64,000 bases of DNA from Nitratiruptor sp. (lineage in GTDB: Bacteria > Campylobacterota > Campylobacteria > Campylobacterales > Nitratiruptoraceae), in assembly GCA_009659925.1 (NCBI GenBank), contig PUXW01000013.1, positions 1 through 64,000 on the forward strand. The letters are read 5' to 3'. A program made the position numbers and the translations under genes. Below, piece after piece: positions 33,876-41,727 of this stretch (the stretch's first letter is position 1; each line of letters begins with the position of its first letter). Under the pieces are notes generated by a model, which was not told the origin of the DNA, did not search any database, and was given only the letters and a program-made list of their open reading frames with translations.

Positions 33876-34950
33876 GGAAGACCCCTACCTCCAGGTGCTC
33901 GGTGTAGGGGAACTGGTCGAAGAAGGCCAGCTCTTCTGCCTTGAAACCTGCCTCTTGGAGTACTTCGAGATCTCGAAGGAGGGTCTCAGGGTTGCAGGAG
34001 ATGTAGATGATCTGGTTGAAGTGGGTGGCTACCTGGAGGGTTGCAGGATCGAGACCACAGCGGGGTGGATCGACGAAGAGGGTGGAAAAACCATCCAGAT
34101 CGACTCCATCGAGCCGCTTGAATTGACGCTTCCTCCCAAGAGCTTGAGCCATCTCCTGGCTGCTCAGGCGTGCAAAAGTGACATTCTCGACGCCATTGAG
34201 CTTTGCTGCCTCCTTGGCCGCCTGGATGGAGGATTTGGCGATCTCGGTGGCAAGGACCGCCTCGAAATTTCGAGCCAGGGGGAGGGTGAAGTTGCCACTG
34301 CCACAATAGAGCTCCAGGAGCTTGCCCCCCAGATCTTGGCTCACATTGAGAGCCCACTCGATCATCTTGACGTTGACGAAGGGGTTTGGCTGGGTGAAGC
34401 TGCCCTCGGTATGGATGTAGCGGTAGGTGTGCCCGGCAATGGGAAGCTCCTCGTAGATGAAGTCCCGCTCCAAGACGATCTTGCGTCCTCGGCTGCGCCC
34501 CATGAGCATAATCCCGAGCTGTTGCGCCACCTCTTGGGCTGCCTCTTTCCAGGCGGTATCGATGGGGCGGTGGTAGATGAGGGTGGCGAGGATTTCGCCT
34601 CGAAGGCCTGAGAGAAAGTCGATGCGAAAGAGCTTTCTAGCAAGCAGATCCTCCTTGGCTATTGCTTCCAGAAGGGGTTCCATTATCCTTGTGAGGGGTT
34701 CGATGAGGATGGAGCAACCCTCGATGGCTACAAATCCGCCACCTACCTGGTGCATCGCATAGTGGATCGTAGCATTGTGGAAGATACGAAACTCGCCTCT
34801 GGCTCGAAAATGGGAGGAGGGAGAGGGGAAGATGGCTGGCGGAATGGGAAAGTGAGGGGCCCACTTGGCGATCTTGTACTCCAATTGGGCCTCGTAGTCT
34901 CCGGGAAAGAGGCGACAACTCCCACACTGGCCAAAGTAGCGACACTCCAT
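33865..34950 (-). CDS. trmA: tRNA (uracil-54-C5)-methyltransferase
   Basis: SAM-dependent enzyme forming ribothymidine at position 54 in the tRNA T-loop. The 361-residue product has CRYFGQCGSCRLFPGDYEAQ at the N-terminus, LLELYCGSGNFTLPLA near 213-228 (SAM motif I), DPPRCGL near 298 and IIYISCNPETLLRDL near 318 with the catalytic Cys. The short form without TRAM domain matches TrmA over RlmD/RlmC. AGGGG precedes ATG 34950. It diverges from glmU across a 77-base promoter gap. Confidence 0.92.
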   Translation of the reverse strand: MECRYFGQCGSCRLFPGDYEAQLEYKIAKWAPHFPIPPAIFPSPSSHFRARGEFRIFHNATIHYAMHQVGGGFVAIEGCSILIEPLTRIMEPLLEAIAKEDLLARKLFRIDFLSGLRGEILATLIYHRPIDTAWKEAAQEVAQQLGIMLMGRSRGRKIVLERDFIYEELPIAGHTYRYIHTEGSFTQPNPFVNVKMIEWALNVSQDLGGKLLELYCGSGNFTLPLARNFEAVLATEIAKSSIQAAKEAAKLNGVENVTFARLSSQEMAQALGRKRQFKRLDGVDLDGFSTLFVDPPRCGLDPATLQVATHFNQIIYISCNPETLLRDLEVLQEAGFKAEELAFFDQFPYTEHLEVGVFLRR

Positions 34951-34970
34951 AGCACCCCTTTTTTTAAGGG

Positions 34971-34976
34971 ATTGTA
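34971..34976 (-). promoter_or_regulatory. -10 box of trmA
   Basis: TACAAT on the minus strand, 20 bases before the trmA ATG, preceded by GTGC. AT-rich on both sides. A start near 34964 would leave a leader of about 14 bases that includes the AGGGG ribosome site. Confidence 0.45.
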
Positions 34977-34987
34977 GCACTTTTTTG

Positions 34988-34993
34988 GATAAT
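34988..34993 (+). promoter_or_regulatory. -10 box of glmU operon
   Basis: GATAAT (with overlapping TAATAT at 34990-34995), preceded by TTTTTTG. This is 34 bases before the glmU ATG and opens the glmU-to-truA run. Confidence 0.5.
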
Positions 34994-35027
34994 ATTACAC
35001 AGCAAAAGCCAGATGGAAAGGTCTCCC

Positions 35028-36323
35028 ATGGGACTCTCAATCGCTATTCTCGCCGCAGGGAAGGGGACGCGGATGCGCAGCACCCGTCCCAAGGTACTCC
35101 ACACCATCAGTGGAAAGCCGATGATCTGGCACATCCTCAAGGCGGCAACGGCCCTGAGTGACGATGTAACCCTCGTCGTGGGCCACGGGGCTCCATTGGT
35201 CCAAGAGGCGGTAGGAGAATTTCAGGTCCACATCCTCCATCAAGACCTCCAACGCTATCCGGGAACGGGGGGAGCGCTCCGTGGGATTGAGCCCCGCTAT
35301 GATCGTCTCCTCATCCTCAACGGTGACATGCCCCTGGTAGAGGCCGAAGATATCGCCCCCTTCGCCCAAGTGGAGGGAGACATCGTCCTGGGGGTTATCG
35401 AATTGGAAGATCCCCGGGGCTATGGACGGGTCGTCATCGCCGATGGCCAGGTAGAGCGTATCGTCGAGGAGCGAGACGCCTCCCCCAAGGAGCGCTCCAT
35501 CAAGCTGGTCAATGCTGGGGTCTATTGCATCAGGCGGGAACTCTTGAGAGAGTTCCTCCCTCGCCTCTCCAACGACAACGCCCAAGGGGAATACTACCTC
35601 ACCGATATTATCCAACTGGCCCGGGCAGCCGGATACTCCATCACCCCCCTCTTCCTCCCTGCAGACCACTTCTACGGGGTCAATTCCAAGGCCGATCTGG
35701 CCAGGGCCGAAGAGATCATGCAGGATCGTATCAAGCGACGCTGGATGGAAGCTGGCGTGATCTTACGCCTTCCAAAAACGATCTACATCGAGGTGGAGGT
35801 TACCTTCGAAGGGGAGTGTGAAGTAGAAAGTGGCTGCGTCCTCAAGGGCAAGAGCCATATCGTCTCTAGCCAGATCAAGGCCAACTCCATCATCGAGGAT
35901 GCCACCCTTATCCACAGCTCCGTCGGGCCCCTGGCCCGAATTCGCCCTGGAAGCCGGATCGAAAAGAGCCAGATTGGCAATTTCGTCGAGGTCAAAAAGA
36001 GCCGCTTGGATGGGGTCAAGGCTGGCCACTTGAGCTACCTCGGAGATGCCACCATCGCTTCGGGAACCAACATCGGAGCGGGAACCATCACATGCAACTA
36101 CGACGGGAAGAAGAAATACCCCACCACCATCGGGAAGAATGTCTTCGTCGGGAGCGGAACCAAATTCATCGCCCCCGTAACGGTTGCAGATGATGTTATA
36201 ATAGCTGCAGGAACTACCCTGACCCGAGACCTCCCCCGGGGGGTGTTGGCCATTGCCCGCCCACCCCTCAAGCTCGTGGAAGGGTTCTACTACAAATTTT
36301 TCGGGAAACGGGATGATGCTTGA
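35028..36323 (+). CDS. glmU: Bifunctional GlcN-1-P acetyltransferase / GlcNAc-1-P uridyltransferase
   Basis: Makes UDP-GlcNAc for peptidoglycan and LPS. The 431-residue product begins LSIAILAAGKGTRMRSTRPK (pyrophosphorylase loop, Lys near 23). GTGGALRG near 82 and NGDMPL near 100 bind UTP. The C-terminal left-handed beta-helix shows hexapeptide repeats and GDATIASGTNIGAGTITCNYDGKKK (in pieces) near 341-366 with the catalytic His nearby (HLSYLG). It is shorter than the about 456 residues of E. coli, as usual in this phylum. ATG 35028 follows AAGG; an ATG five codons earlier lacks a site. coaBC overlaps its 3' end by 11 bases. Confidence 0.95.
   Translation: MGLSIAILAAGKGTRMRSTRPKVLHTISGKPMIWHILKAATALSDDVTLVVGHGAPLVQEAVGEFQVHILHQDLQRYPGTGGALRGIEPRYDRLLILNGDMPLVEAEDIAPFAQVEGDIVLGVIELEDPRGYGRVVIADGQVERIVEERDASPKERSIKLVNAGVYCIRRELLREFLPRLSNDNAQGEYYLTDIIQLARAAGYSITPLFLPADHFYGVNSKADLARAEEIMQDRIKRRWMEAGVILRLPKTIYIEVEVTFEGECEVESGCVLKGKSHIVSSQIKANSIIEDATLIHSSVGPLARIRPGSRIEKSQIGNFVEVKKSRLDGVKAGHLSYLGDATIASGTNIGAGTITCNYDGKKKYPTTIGKNVFVGSGTKFIAPVTVADDVIIAAGTTLTRDLPRGVLAIARPPLKLVEGFYYKFFGKRDDA
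36197..36202 (+). promoter_or_regulatory. Candidate internal -10 box for coaBC inside glmU
   Basis: TATAAT formed by codons GTT-ATA-ATA-GCT-GCA about 110 bases before coaBC. Two consecutive ATA codons are strongly atypical for this gene, which otherwise favours ATC. Confidence 0.35.
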
Positions 36324-37569
36324 AGGAAAACGGGTTCTCCTGGCCGTCACAGGTTCGATAGCGATCTATAAATCCCTAGAACTGGTGCGCCTTTTTAAAA
36401 AGGCCGGAGCCCAGGTCAAAGTGGTCATGAGCCAAGGGGCCAAGCGCTTCATCTCCCCCCTCACCTTTGAAGGGGTTGGGAGCGAGCGGGTTCTCCATAG
36501 CGAGAGTGAGGATTGGACAAGTCGGCACAACCACATCGGTGTCCAGGAGTACGATCTCCTCCTCATCGCCCCAGCCACCGCCAATACCCTCAACAAACTC
36601 TCCAACGGCATTGCCGACACCCTCCCGACCCAGGTGGCTCTTGCCTTCCAGGGACCCAAACTGGTGGCTCCAGCCGCCAATACCGCCATGTACGAGAACA
36701 ACTTTACCCAGGCCTCCTTGCGCCTTTTGCGCCTCAACGGCTATCAAATTATTGAACCAGTCGTCAAGGAGCTCGCTTGTGGGAGCGAAGGGATCGGGGC
36801 CATGGCCTCCCCCAGAACCATCTTCTTCGCCGCCGCCAGGGAGCTTTTAAAAGATCCCTTCTGGGAGGATCGCAAAGCCCTGGTTACTGGGGGAGGGACC
36901 ATCGAACCCATCGACGATGTGCGCTATATCTCCAACTTCTCCAGTGGCAAGCAGGCAAAGGCCCTCGCTACGGCCCTCTACCTCAAAGGGGCCCTCGTCG
37001 AACTCATCACCACCAGACCCTTCGCCCACCTCCCCCCCATCGACCACTTCCAGGTAGAAAGCGCCCAAGAGATGCTCCAGCTCCTCCAGGAGCGGATTCA
37101 AAGGGCCAAACGGGGGGTCGTCAAAAAGCCCGATCTCGTCAACGATCTCTCCCAGCCAACCCTCATTCAAAAACGCCCCTACCTCTTCATGGCCGCTGCC
37201 GTGAGCGACTATCGTCCCAAATACCCCCAGCAAGGCAAGTTGAAAAAGGAGCAGCTTGGCAGCCAGTGGTGTCTCGAACTGGTGGAGAATGTAGACATCT
37301 TAAAGAGCATCGACAAGGAGGGGATCGTGACCATCGGTTTCAAGGCCGAAACCGACGAGAAGGAGGCTCTGGCCAACGCAAAACGGGCCCTGGAAGAGAA
37401 GGGACTCGATGCTATCTGCCTCAATCTGGTCAAGGGAGCCACCTCCTTTGGCAGTGATCACAACGCCATCGCCTTCATCACCCACAACCAGGTGATTCAA
37501 AGCCCCCTCAAGGAGAAGCTCGATCTCTCCTTCGATATTCTCCAGTTGGCAAAGGCCCTCGATGAATAG
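36313..37569 (+). CDS. coaBC: Phosphopantothenoylcysteine decarboxylase / synthetase
   Basis: Two steps of coenzyme A synthesis: CoaB joins cysteine to 4'-phosphopantothenate, and CoaC (flavin-dependent) decarboxylates it. The product of about 418 residues starts KRVLLAVTGSIAIYKSLELV (FMN site). HNHIGVQEYD supplies the His, and APATANTLNKLSNGIADTL and a PAANTAMYEN-type motif are near 110-125. The CoaB part opens ALVTGGGTIEPIDDVRYISN near 195-214 and contains AAAVSDYRPKY near 296. A short insert (QRAKRGVVKKPDLVNDLSQ) before the latter is unusual. Start is one of two tandem ATGs inside glmU. Confidence 0.94.
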   Translation: MMLEGKRVLLAVTGSIAIYKSLELVRLFKKAGAQVKVVMSQGAKRFISPLTFEGVGSERVLHSESEDWTSRHNHIGVQEYDLLLIAPATANTLNKLSNGIADTLPTQVALAFQGPKLVAPAANTAMYENNFTQASLRLLRLNGYQIIEPVVKELACGSEGIGAMASPRTIFFAAARELLKDPFWEDRKALVTGGGTIEPIDDVRYISNFSSGKQAKALATALYLKGALVELITTRPFAHLPPIDHFQVESAQEMLQLLQERIQRAKRGVVKKPDLVNDLSQPTLIQKRPYLFMAAAVSDYRPKYPQQGKLKKEQLGSQWCLELVENVDILKSIDKEGIVTIGFKAETDEKEALANAKRALEEKGLDAICLNLVKGATSFGSDHNAIAFITHNQVIQSPLKEKLDLSFDILQLAKALDE

Positions 37570-38239
37570 AGCCCGCCACATCGCCATCATCATGGATGGA
37601 AACGGACGTTGGGCCGTGCAGCGGGGGATGCAGCGGATCCGAGGCCATGAACGGGGAGCCGAAGTGGTCCGGGAGATCACCACCTATTGCGCCCAACATC
37701 CCGAGGTCGAAGTGCTCACCCTCTACGCCTTTAGCACCGAAAATTGGAAACGGCCCAAGGTTGAGGTCGATTTTCTCATGCGTCTACTAGACCGTTGGTT
37801 GGCCCAGGAGCTGCCTACCTACCAGCGGGAGGGAGTCCGCTTCGAAGTGATTGGGGATCTCTCCAAGTTCAGCCCCCAGTTGCAAGAGCGCATCGCCATG
37901 ACGAGGGAAAAGACCCAGCACAACGATCGCCTCACCCAGGTCCTCGCCCTCAACTATGGAGGGCGGGATGAGATCGTTCGGGCCTGTCGCAAAGCCTGCC
38001 AGGCTGGAGTTGAGCTTGATGAGACCAATTTTGAGGCGTTCCTCGACGCCAATCTTGGGGATGTGGATATGCTCATTCGCACCGGCGGAGAACAACGGAT
38101 CTCCAACTTCCTCCTCTGGCGGGCCGCCTATGCCGAGCTCTTCTTCACCAAGACCCTCTGGCCCGACTTTACCCCTGAAGAGCTAGCCCAGATGATTGCA
38201 GCTTTCAAAGGAAGGGAGCGCCGCTTTGGAGCTATATGA
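37562..38239 (+). CDS. uppS: Undecaprenyl diphosphate synthase
   Basis: cis-Prenyltransferase extending farnesyl-PP with isopentenyl-PP to the C55 lipid carrier for cell-wall sugars. The 225-residue product opens RHIAIIMDGNGRWAVQRGMQ with catalytic Asp12. VLTLYAFSTENWKRP is near 51-65, and LIRTGGEQRISNFLLWRAAYAELFF (in parts) near 170-194 carries the conserved Arg/Ser/Glu. Length is at the short end of the family. It overlaps coaBC by eight bases and the prepilin peptidase gene by 14. Confidence 0.96.
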   Translation: MNRARHIAIIMDGNGRWAVQRGMQRIRGHERGAEVVREITTYCAQHPEVEVLTLYAFSTENWKRPKVEVDFLMRLLDRWLAQELPTYQREGVRFEVIGDLSKFSPQLQERIAMTREKTQHNDRLTQVLALNYGGRDEIVRACRKACQAGVELDETNFEAFLDANLGDVDMLIRTGGEQRISNFLLWRAAYAELFFTKTLWPDFTPEELAQMIAAFKGRERRFGAI

Positions 38240-39053
38240 CCTTTTCCCCTGGTTCGGGGCCTTTCTCTTGGGAGCCGTGATCGGCTCATTCCTCAATGTC
38301 CTCATCCTCCGCCTCCCCCAAGGCCAGAGCGTTGTCTATCCCTCGAGCCACTGCCCCCGTTGCAAACAGCCCCTCAAGTGGTGGCACAATATCCCCATCC
38401 TCTCCTGGCTCTTGTTGCGGGGTCGCTGTTTCTACTGCAAGGAGCCAATCTCCATCCAATACCCCCTAATCGAACTGGCCACAGGCCTCCTCTTCCTCCT
38501 GGTCATCGCCAAGGAGGGGCCAACCATCAAGGGGCTCCTTATCGCCCTGGTCTTTACCCTCCTCTTGGCCTTGAGCCTCATCGATTTGCGTTTCAAGGCG
38601 GTTCCCGACAGCCTCAACCTCTTGGCCTTGACCCTTGCCATCCTCGCCCAAGAGGATTGGCTCCGGGCCCTCCACGACGCCCTGGTGCTGGCGGGTGCCT
38701 TCGCCCTCTTGCGCTTTTATGTGAGCTACTACGTGAGCAAGAAGGAGGCTCTCATGATCGAGCGCCAGATCCGTCGGGCTCCGTGGCTGGCCGATTACTA
38801 TCCCAAATTCCCAATGGTCGAGGCGATGGGTGAGGGGGACATCATGGTAGCTGGCACAATGGGGGCTATCCTAGGGATCAAGCTCTCCATTGTGGCTATC
38901 TTCCTCGCCGCCTTGCTCGCCTTGCCCGCCTCCCTCTTACAGCGGCTCCTCAAAGAGGATCGAGAGCTCCCCTTCATCCCCTTCCTGCTGGCAGGTTTTC
39001 TCCTCGCCTATCTCTTCGGCCAGCAGATCCTTGCCGCTATAGGGCTCCAATGA
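38226..39053 (+). CDS. pilD: Prepilin peptidase / N-methyltransferase (A24)
   Basis: Polytopic inner-membrane aspartic protease processing type IV prepilins or type II pseudopilins. The 275-residue product has GSFLNVLILRLPQGQSVVYP near 19-38. The zinc-type motif CPRCKQPLKWWHN, then CFYCKEPIS, lies near 43-80. Catalytic Asp occurs in LSLIDLRFKAVPD and in GEGDIMVAG near 203-211. Having the Cys tetrad means it probably also methylates. TTG at 38226 is used because GGGAG lies seven bases upstream. No pilin or secretion genes are in the window. Confidence 0.9.
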   Translation: MELYDLFPWFGAFLLGAVIGSFLNVLILRLPQGQSVVYPSSHCPRCKQPLKWWHNIPILSWLLLRGRCFYCKEPISIQYPLIELATGLLFLLVIAKEGPTIKGLLIALVFTLLLALSLIDLRFKAVPDSLNLLALTLAILAQEDWLRALHDALVLAGAFALLRFYVSYYVSKKEALMIERQIRRAPWLADYYPKFPMVEAMGEGDIMVAGTMGAILGIKLSIVAIFLAALLALPASLLQRLLKEDRELPFIPFLLAGFLLAYLFGQQILAAIGLQ

Positions 39054-40066
39054 GACGGGTGAGTGCCTACCTCAACAGCCACCTCTTCTCTTCGATGCTC
39101 GCCTTCTTCATCCCCCTCTTTGGCATCGCCTCCCTCATCTTCTTCGTCAAACTGGTTTCGGTCACCTCCATTATCCAGATCTCCTTGGGGGAGCTGATCA
39201 AACTCTACCTCTTCATCCTCCCCCAGATCCTCTTTTACACCCTCTCCATCACCTTCTTCGTTGCTGCGGTCAGTGCCATCTACCAGCTCAGCTTCGAGTT
39301 CGAGCTCATCGCTCTTTTCGCCCTTGGCATCTCTCCAAACACCATCATCAAGATCTTCCGCAAGAACGCAATGCTCCTCTCCACTATCCTCTTGCTCTTT
39401 GGCCTCATCCTCATACCCCAAGCCAAACAGCTCTACAAAGGCTTTATCGCTTACAAACGGACCCAAGCGGAGCTGACCATCAAACCCAGCGAATTTGGCC
39501 ATAAGTTCGGGGATTGGTACCTCTTCATCGGGGCAAAGGAGGGCAATAGCTTCACCAACATCGCCCTTTACACCAACCAGTTCCAAAACAAGGAGAACTT
39601 CATCATCGCCAAGAAGGCCTTAGTAAAAAGCGACGCCAAGGGGTTGCGCCTTATGCTCATCGATGGAAAGACCTACAGCTACGACGACCACAAACTTCAA
39701 GAGATGGCCTTCGAGAAGATGGAGATCTTCAACTCTAGTGCGGGGCGGATCTTCCACTACGACGATGTACTCAGCTACTGGTTCAAGGCCTTTAGCGATC
39801 GGAAGCGGGCCTTCGACTTGACCTTTTTCATCTTCCTCGCCCTCTTTCCCCTCGTTTCGGTCTACCATATCGCCTACCTGGGAATCACCAACACCCGTTA
39901 CGAGCGGCGTAATGTCTTCCTGAGCGCCTTGGGGGTTACGGCTCTCTACTTTGCCATCGCCTTCGGGCTGGCCAAGCCCCTCGGGATCAAGGCCCTCTTG
40001 CTCTTGCCCTTGTGGGTGGGGGCTGGCTACCTCCTCTATCGACATAAGATCCTCAGGAGGTATTGA
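39050..40066 (+). CDS. LptF/LptG family LPS-export permease (YjgP/YjgQ)
   Basis: A 338-residue inner-membrane protein. It has three N-terminal helices (about 15-35, 55-78, 98-118), a periplasmic jellyroll region (about 130-240, with YLFIGAKEG and LRLMLIDGKTYSYD), and three C-terminal helices. This is the layout of the LptF/LptG subunits that, with LptB, drive LPS from the inner membrane to LptC/LptA. The QISLGELIKLYLFILPQILF segment is typical. Which of the two it is cannot be told without alignment, and the partner and LptB are elsewhere. Four-base overlap with the peptidase gene; the truA start overlaps its stop. Confidence 0.85.
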   Translation: MRRVSAYLNSHLFSSMLAFFIPLFGIASLIFFVKLVSVTSIIQISLGELIKLYLFILPQILFYTLSITFFVAAVSAIYQLSFEFELIALFALGISPNTIIKIFRKNAMLLSTILLLFGLILIPQAKQLYKGFIAYKRTQAELTIKPSEFGHKFGDWYLFIGAKEGNSFTNIALYTNQFQNKENFIIAKKALVKSDAKGLRLMLIDGKTYSYDDHKLQEMAFEKMEIFNSSAGRIFHYDDVLSYWFKAFSDRKRAFDLTFFIFLALFPLVSVYHIAYLGITNTRYERRNVFLSALGVTALYFAIAFGLAKPLGIKALLLLPLWVGAGYLLYRHKILRRY

Positions 40067-40812
40067 TGCGGGTCCGGGGAGTGATCAGTTATGATGGGAG
40101 CCAATTCTTCGGATTTCAATCGCAACGGGGGGAGAAGAGAACCGTCGTCGGGGAGCTCCAAAGGGCCCTGAGAGCCCTAGGAATTGAGAGCCAGATCGTT
40201 GGAAGCGGACGCACCGATCGGGGGGTCCACGCCAGCGCCCAGGTGGTCCATTTCGACCTTCCTCCCTATTGGGAGGATCTCCAGCGGCTACGCCACAGCC
40301 TCAACCACCGCCTCCACCCGGCCATCCACTTTCGCCGGATCGATCCCGTTCCAGAAGATTTTCACGCCCGCTACTGGGCAAAGCGGCGGGCATACCGCTA
40401 CATCTTGGCCCATCCAAGCCTCTTTTCCCCCTTCCAAGGGCGCTATGTCACTTTTGCTTCCTACGATCTTCAAGCCATCGCCCAAGCCATCCCCCTCTTT
40501 CAAGGAACCCACGATTTTAGCCTCTTCCACAAAAGGGGAAGCGATCCCAAAGGGACCATACGTACCATCTACAAAGCCACCACCTACCGCTATCGCCACT
40601 ATCTGGTACTCTACTTCGAGGCCAACGGCTTTTTACGGGGGCAGGTGCGAATGATGGTGGCCGCCCTCCTGGCCTTGAGCCAAGGCAAGCTCCAACGAAA
40701 CCAGATTGAAAGGCAGTTGGCCGGAGTGGAGCGGGCCATCACCACCCTGGCCCCTCCCCAAGGTCTCTATTTGTGTCGGGTCCTCTATGGGACGAAGGCG
40801 GCACTCATGTAG
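40066..40812 (+). CDS. truA: tRNA pseudouridine(38-40) synthase
   Basis: Isomerises uridines 38-40 in the anticodon arm. The 248-residue product starts RVRGVISYDGSQFFGFQSQ. GSGRTDRGVHASAQVVHFD has catalytic Asp at about 51, NHRLHPAIHFRRIDPVPEDF follows, and FEANGFLRGQVRMMVAALL near 185-203 closes the active site. AGGAGG (the last two LptF/G codons) is its ribosome site, five bases before ATG 40066. Its 3' end overlaps the convergent MEMO gene by 28 bases. Confidence 0.95.
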   Translation: MRVRGVISYDGSQFFGFQSQRGEKRTVVGELQRALRALGIESQIVGSGRTDRGVHASAQVVHFDLPPYWEDLQRLRHSLNHRLHPAIHFRRIDPVPEDFHARYWAKRRAYRYILAHPSLFSPFQGRYVTFASYDLQAIAQAIPLFQGTHDFSLFHKRGSDPKGTIRTIYKATTYRYRHYLVLYFEANGFLRGQVRMMVAALLALSQGKLQRNQIERQLAGVERAITTLAPPQGLYLCRVLYGTKAALM

Positions 40813-41588
40813 CCTACCACTGCACTGGTATCCCCGCTGGCATCGGCGCTGGTGCGATAGTCGAGGATAACCGGGCGCAGTCCCACCGCCTTGGCCGCGA
40901 CGATGATCGCCTCCATCCCAATCTTCCCACAGGCCTCACACCCACGATGGAGCAGGGCCGGATCGAGGTTATGGACCGCTTCGAGGCAGATGGAATCGAG
41001 CTGTTTGGCCCGATCCAAGGGGTAGTAGTGGCTCAAGTCGGTGCTAATGACGATCCCGTTGGAGGGATCTTGGAGGATCGTCTCACACATCTTGGCGAGA
41101 TAGAGGGGATCGATTTCGCCATAAACGATCTCCACCACCTTGGCCCCGGGGAGGTAGTGGTGGATAAAGGGCATCTGGGTTTCGGTAGAGTGCTCCCCGT
41201 GGGCCTCAGGGACAAAGTCGATGTCAAAGAGGCTGGCCAGATGGTCCAAATAGGCCCGATCGATCACGAGATCGCCACACGGGGTCTCGAAGGTATCGAA
41301 GAAGCTTCCACTCATACCCCGCAAATAGACCCGGTGGCTCGGTCCAATGACGACGACGCGTTTCGGTTTGGAGTTGGCCAGGACCCGGTGGGCTACATTG
41401 GCGGTGAAGCCACTGTAAACATAGCCTGCATGGGGGGAGATGATGGCCCTGGGATGGAGCTGGAGCACAGAGCTTTCCTGTTTCTCGATAGCCTCCTCCA
41501 AAATGGCGTTGAAACGGTTGATGAGCATCTCTACCTCGACACACTTGGCCGGATAGAACATTCCTGCAACACTGGCTTTGCGTCTCAT
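40785..41588 (-). CDS. amrB: MEMO-like protein (AmmeMemoRadiSam system protein B)
   Basis: A 267-residue member of the MEMO1 family, related to nonhaem-iron ring-opening dioxygenases. KASVAGMFYPAKCVEVEMLI opens it. ISPHAGYVYSGFTANVAHRV near 50-69 and VVVIGPSHRVYLRG near 77-90 carry the metal His residues, followed by EHSTETQMPFIHHYLPG. CEACGKIGMEAI is near 220. In other genomes it sits with AMMECR1 and a radical SAM protein; neither is here, so this copy is separated. Role unknown, redox or copper chemistry suggested for the family. ATG 41588 gives the standard N-terminus. Confidence 0.88.
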   Translation of the reverse strand: MRRKASVAGMFYPAKCVEVEMLINRFNAILEEAIEKQESSVLQLHPRAIISPHAGYVYSGFTANVAHRVLANSKPKRVVVIGPSHRVYLRGMSGSFFDTFETPCGDLVIDRAYLDHLASLFDIDFVPEAHGEHSTETQMPFIHHYLPGAKVVEIVYGEIDPLYLAKMCETILQDPSNGIVISTDLSHYYPLDRAKQLDSICLEAVHNLDPALLHRGCEACGKIGMEAIIVAAKAVGLRPVILDYRTSADASGDTSAVVGYMSAAFVP

Positions 41589-41727
41589 ACCACTTTTCGG
41601 CGCCCGAGCGCCTACTTCCTCCTTTCTCTTCGCAATCTTTCTCTCCTCCCGCCGATCCAACTTCCTCGATTTAGCCCCTTTTCAACCCTTTTTGAGTACA
41701 CTTTGGAAAAACGAAAAGGGAGTGTGG

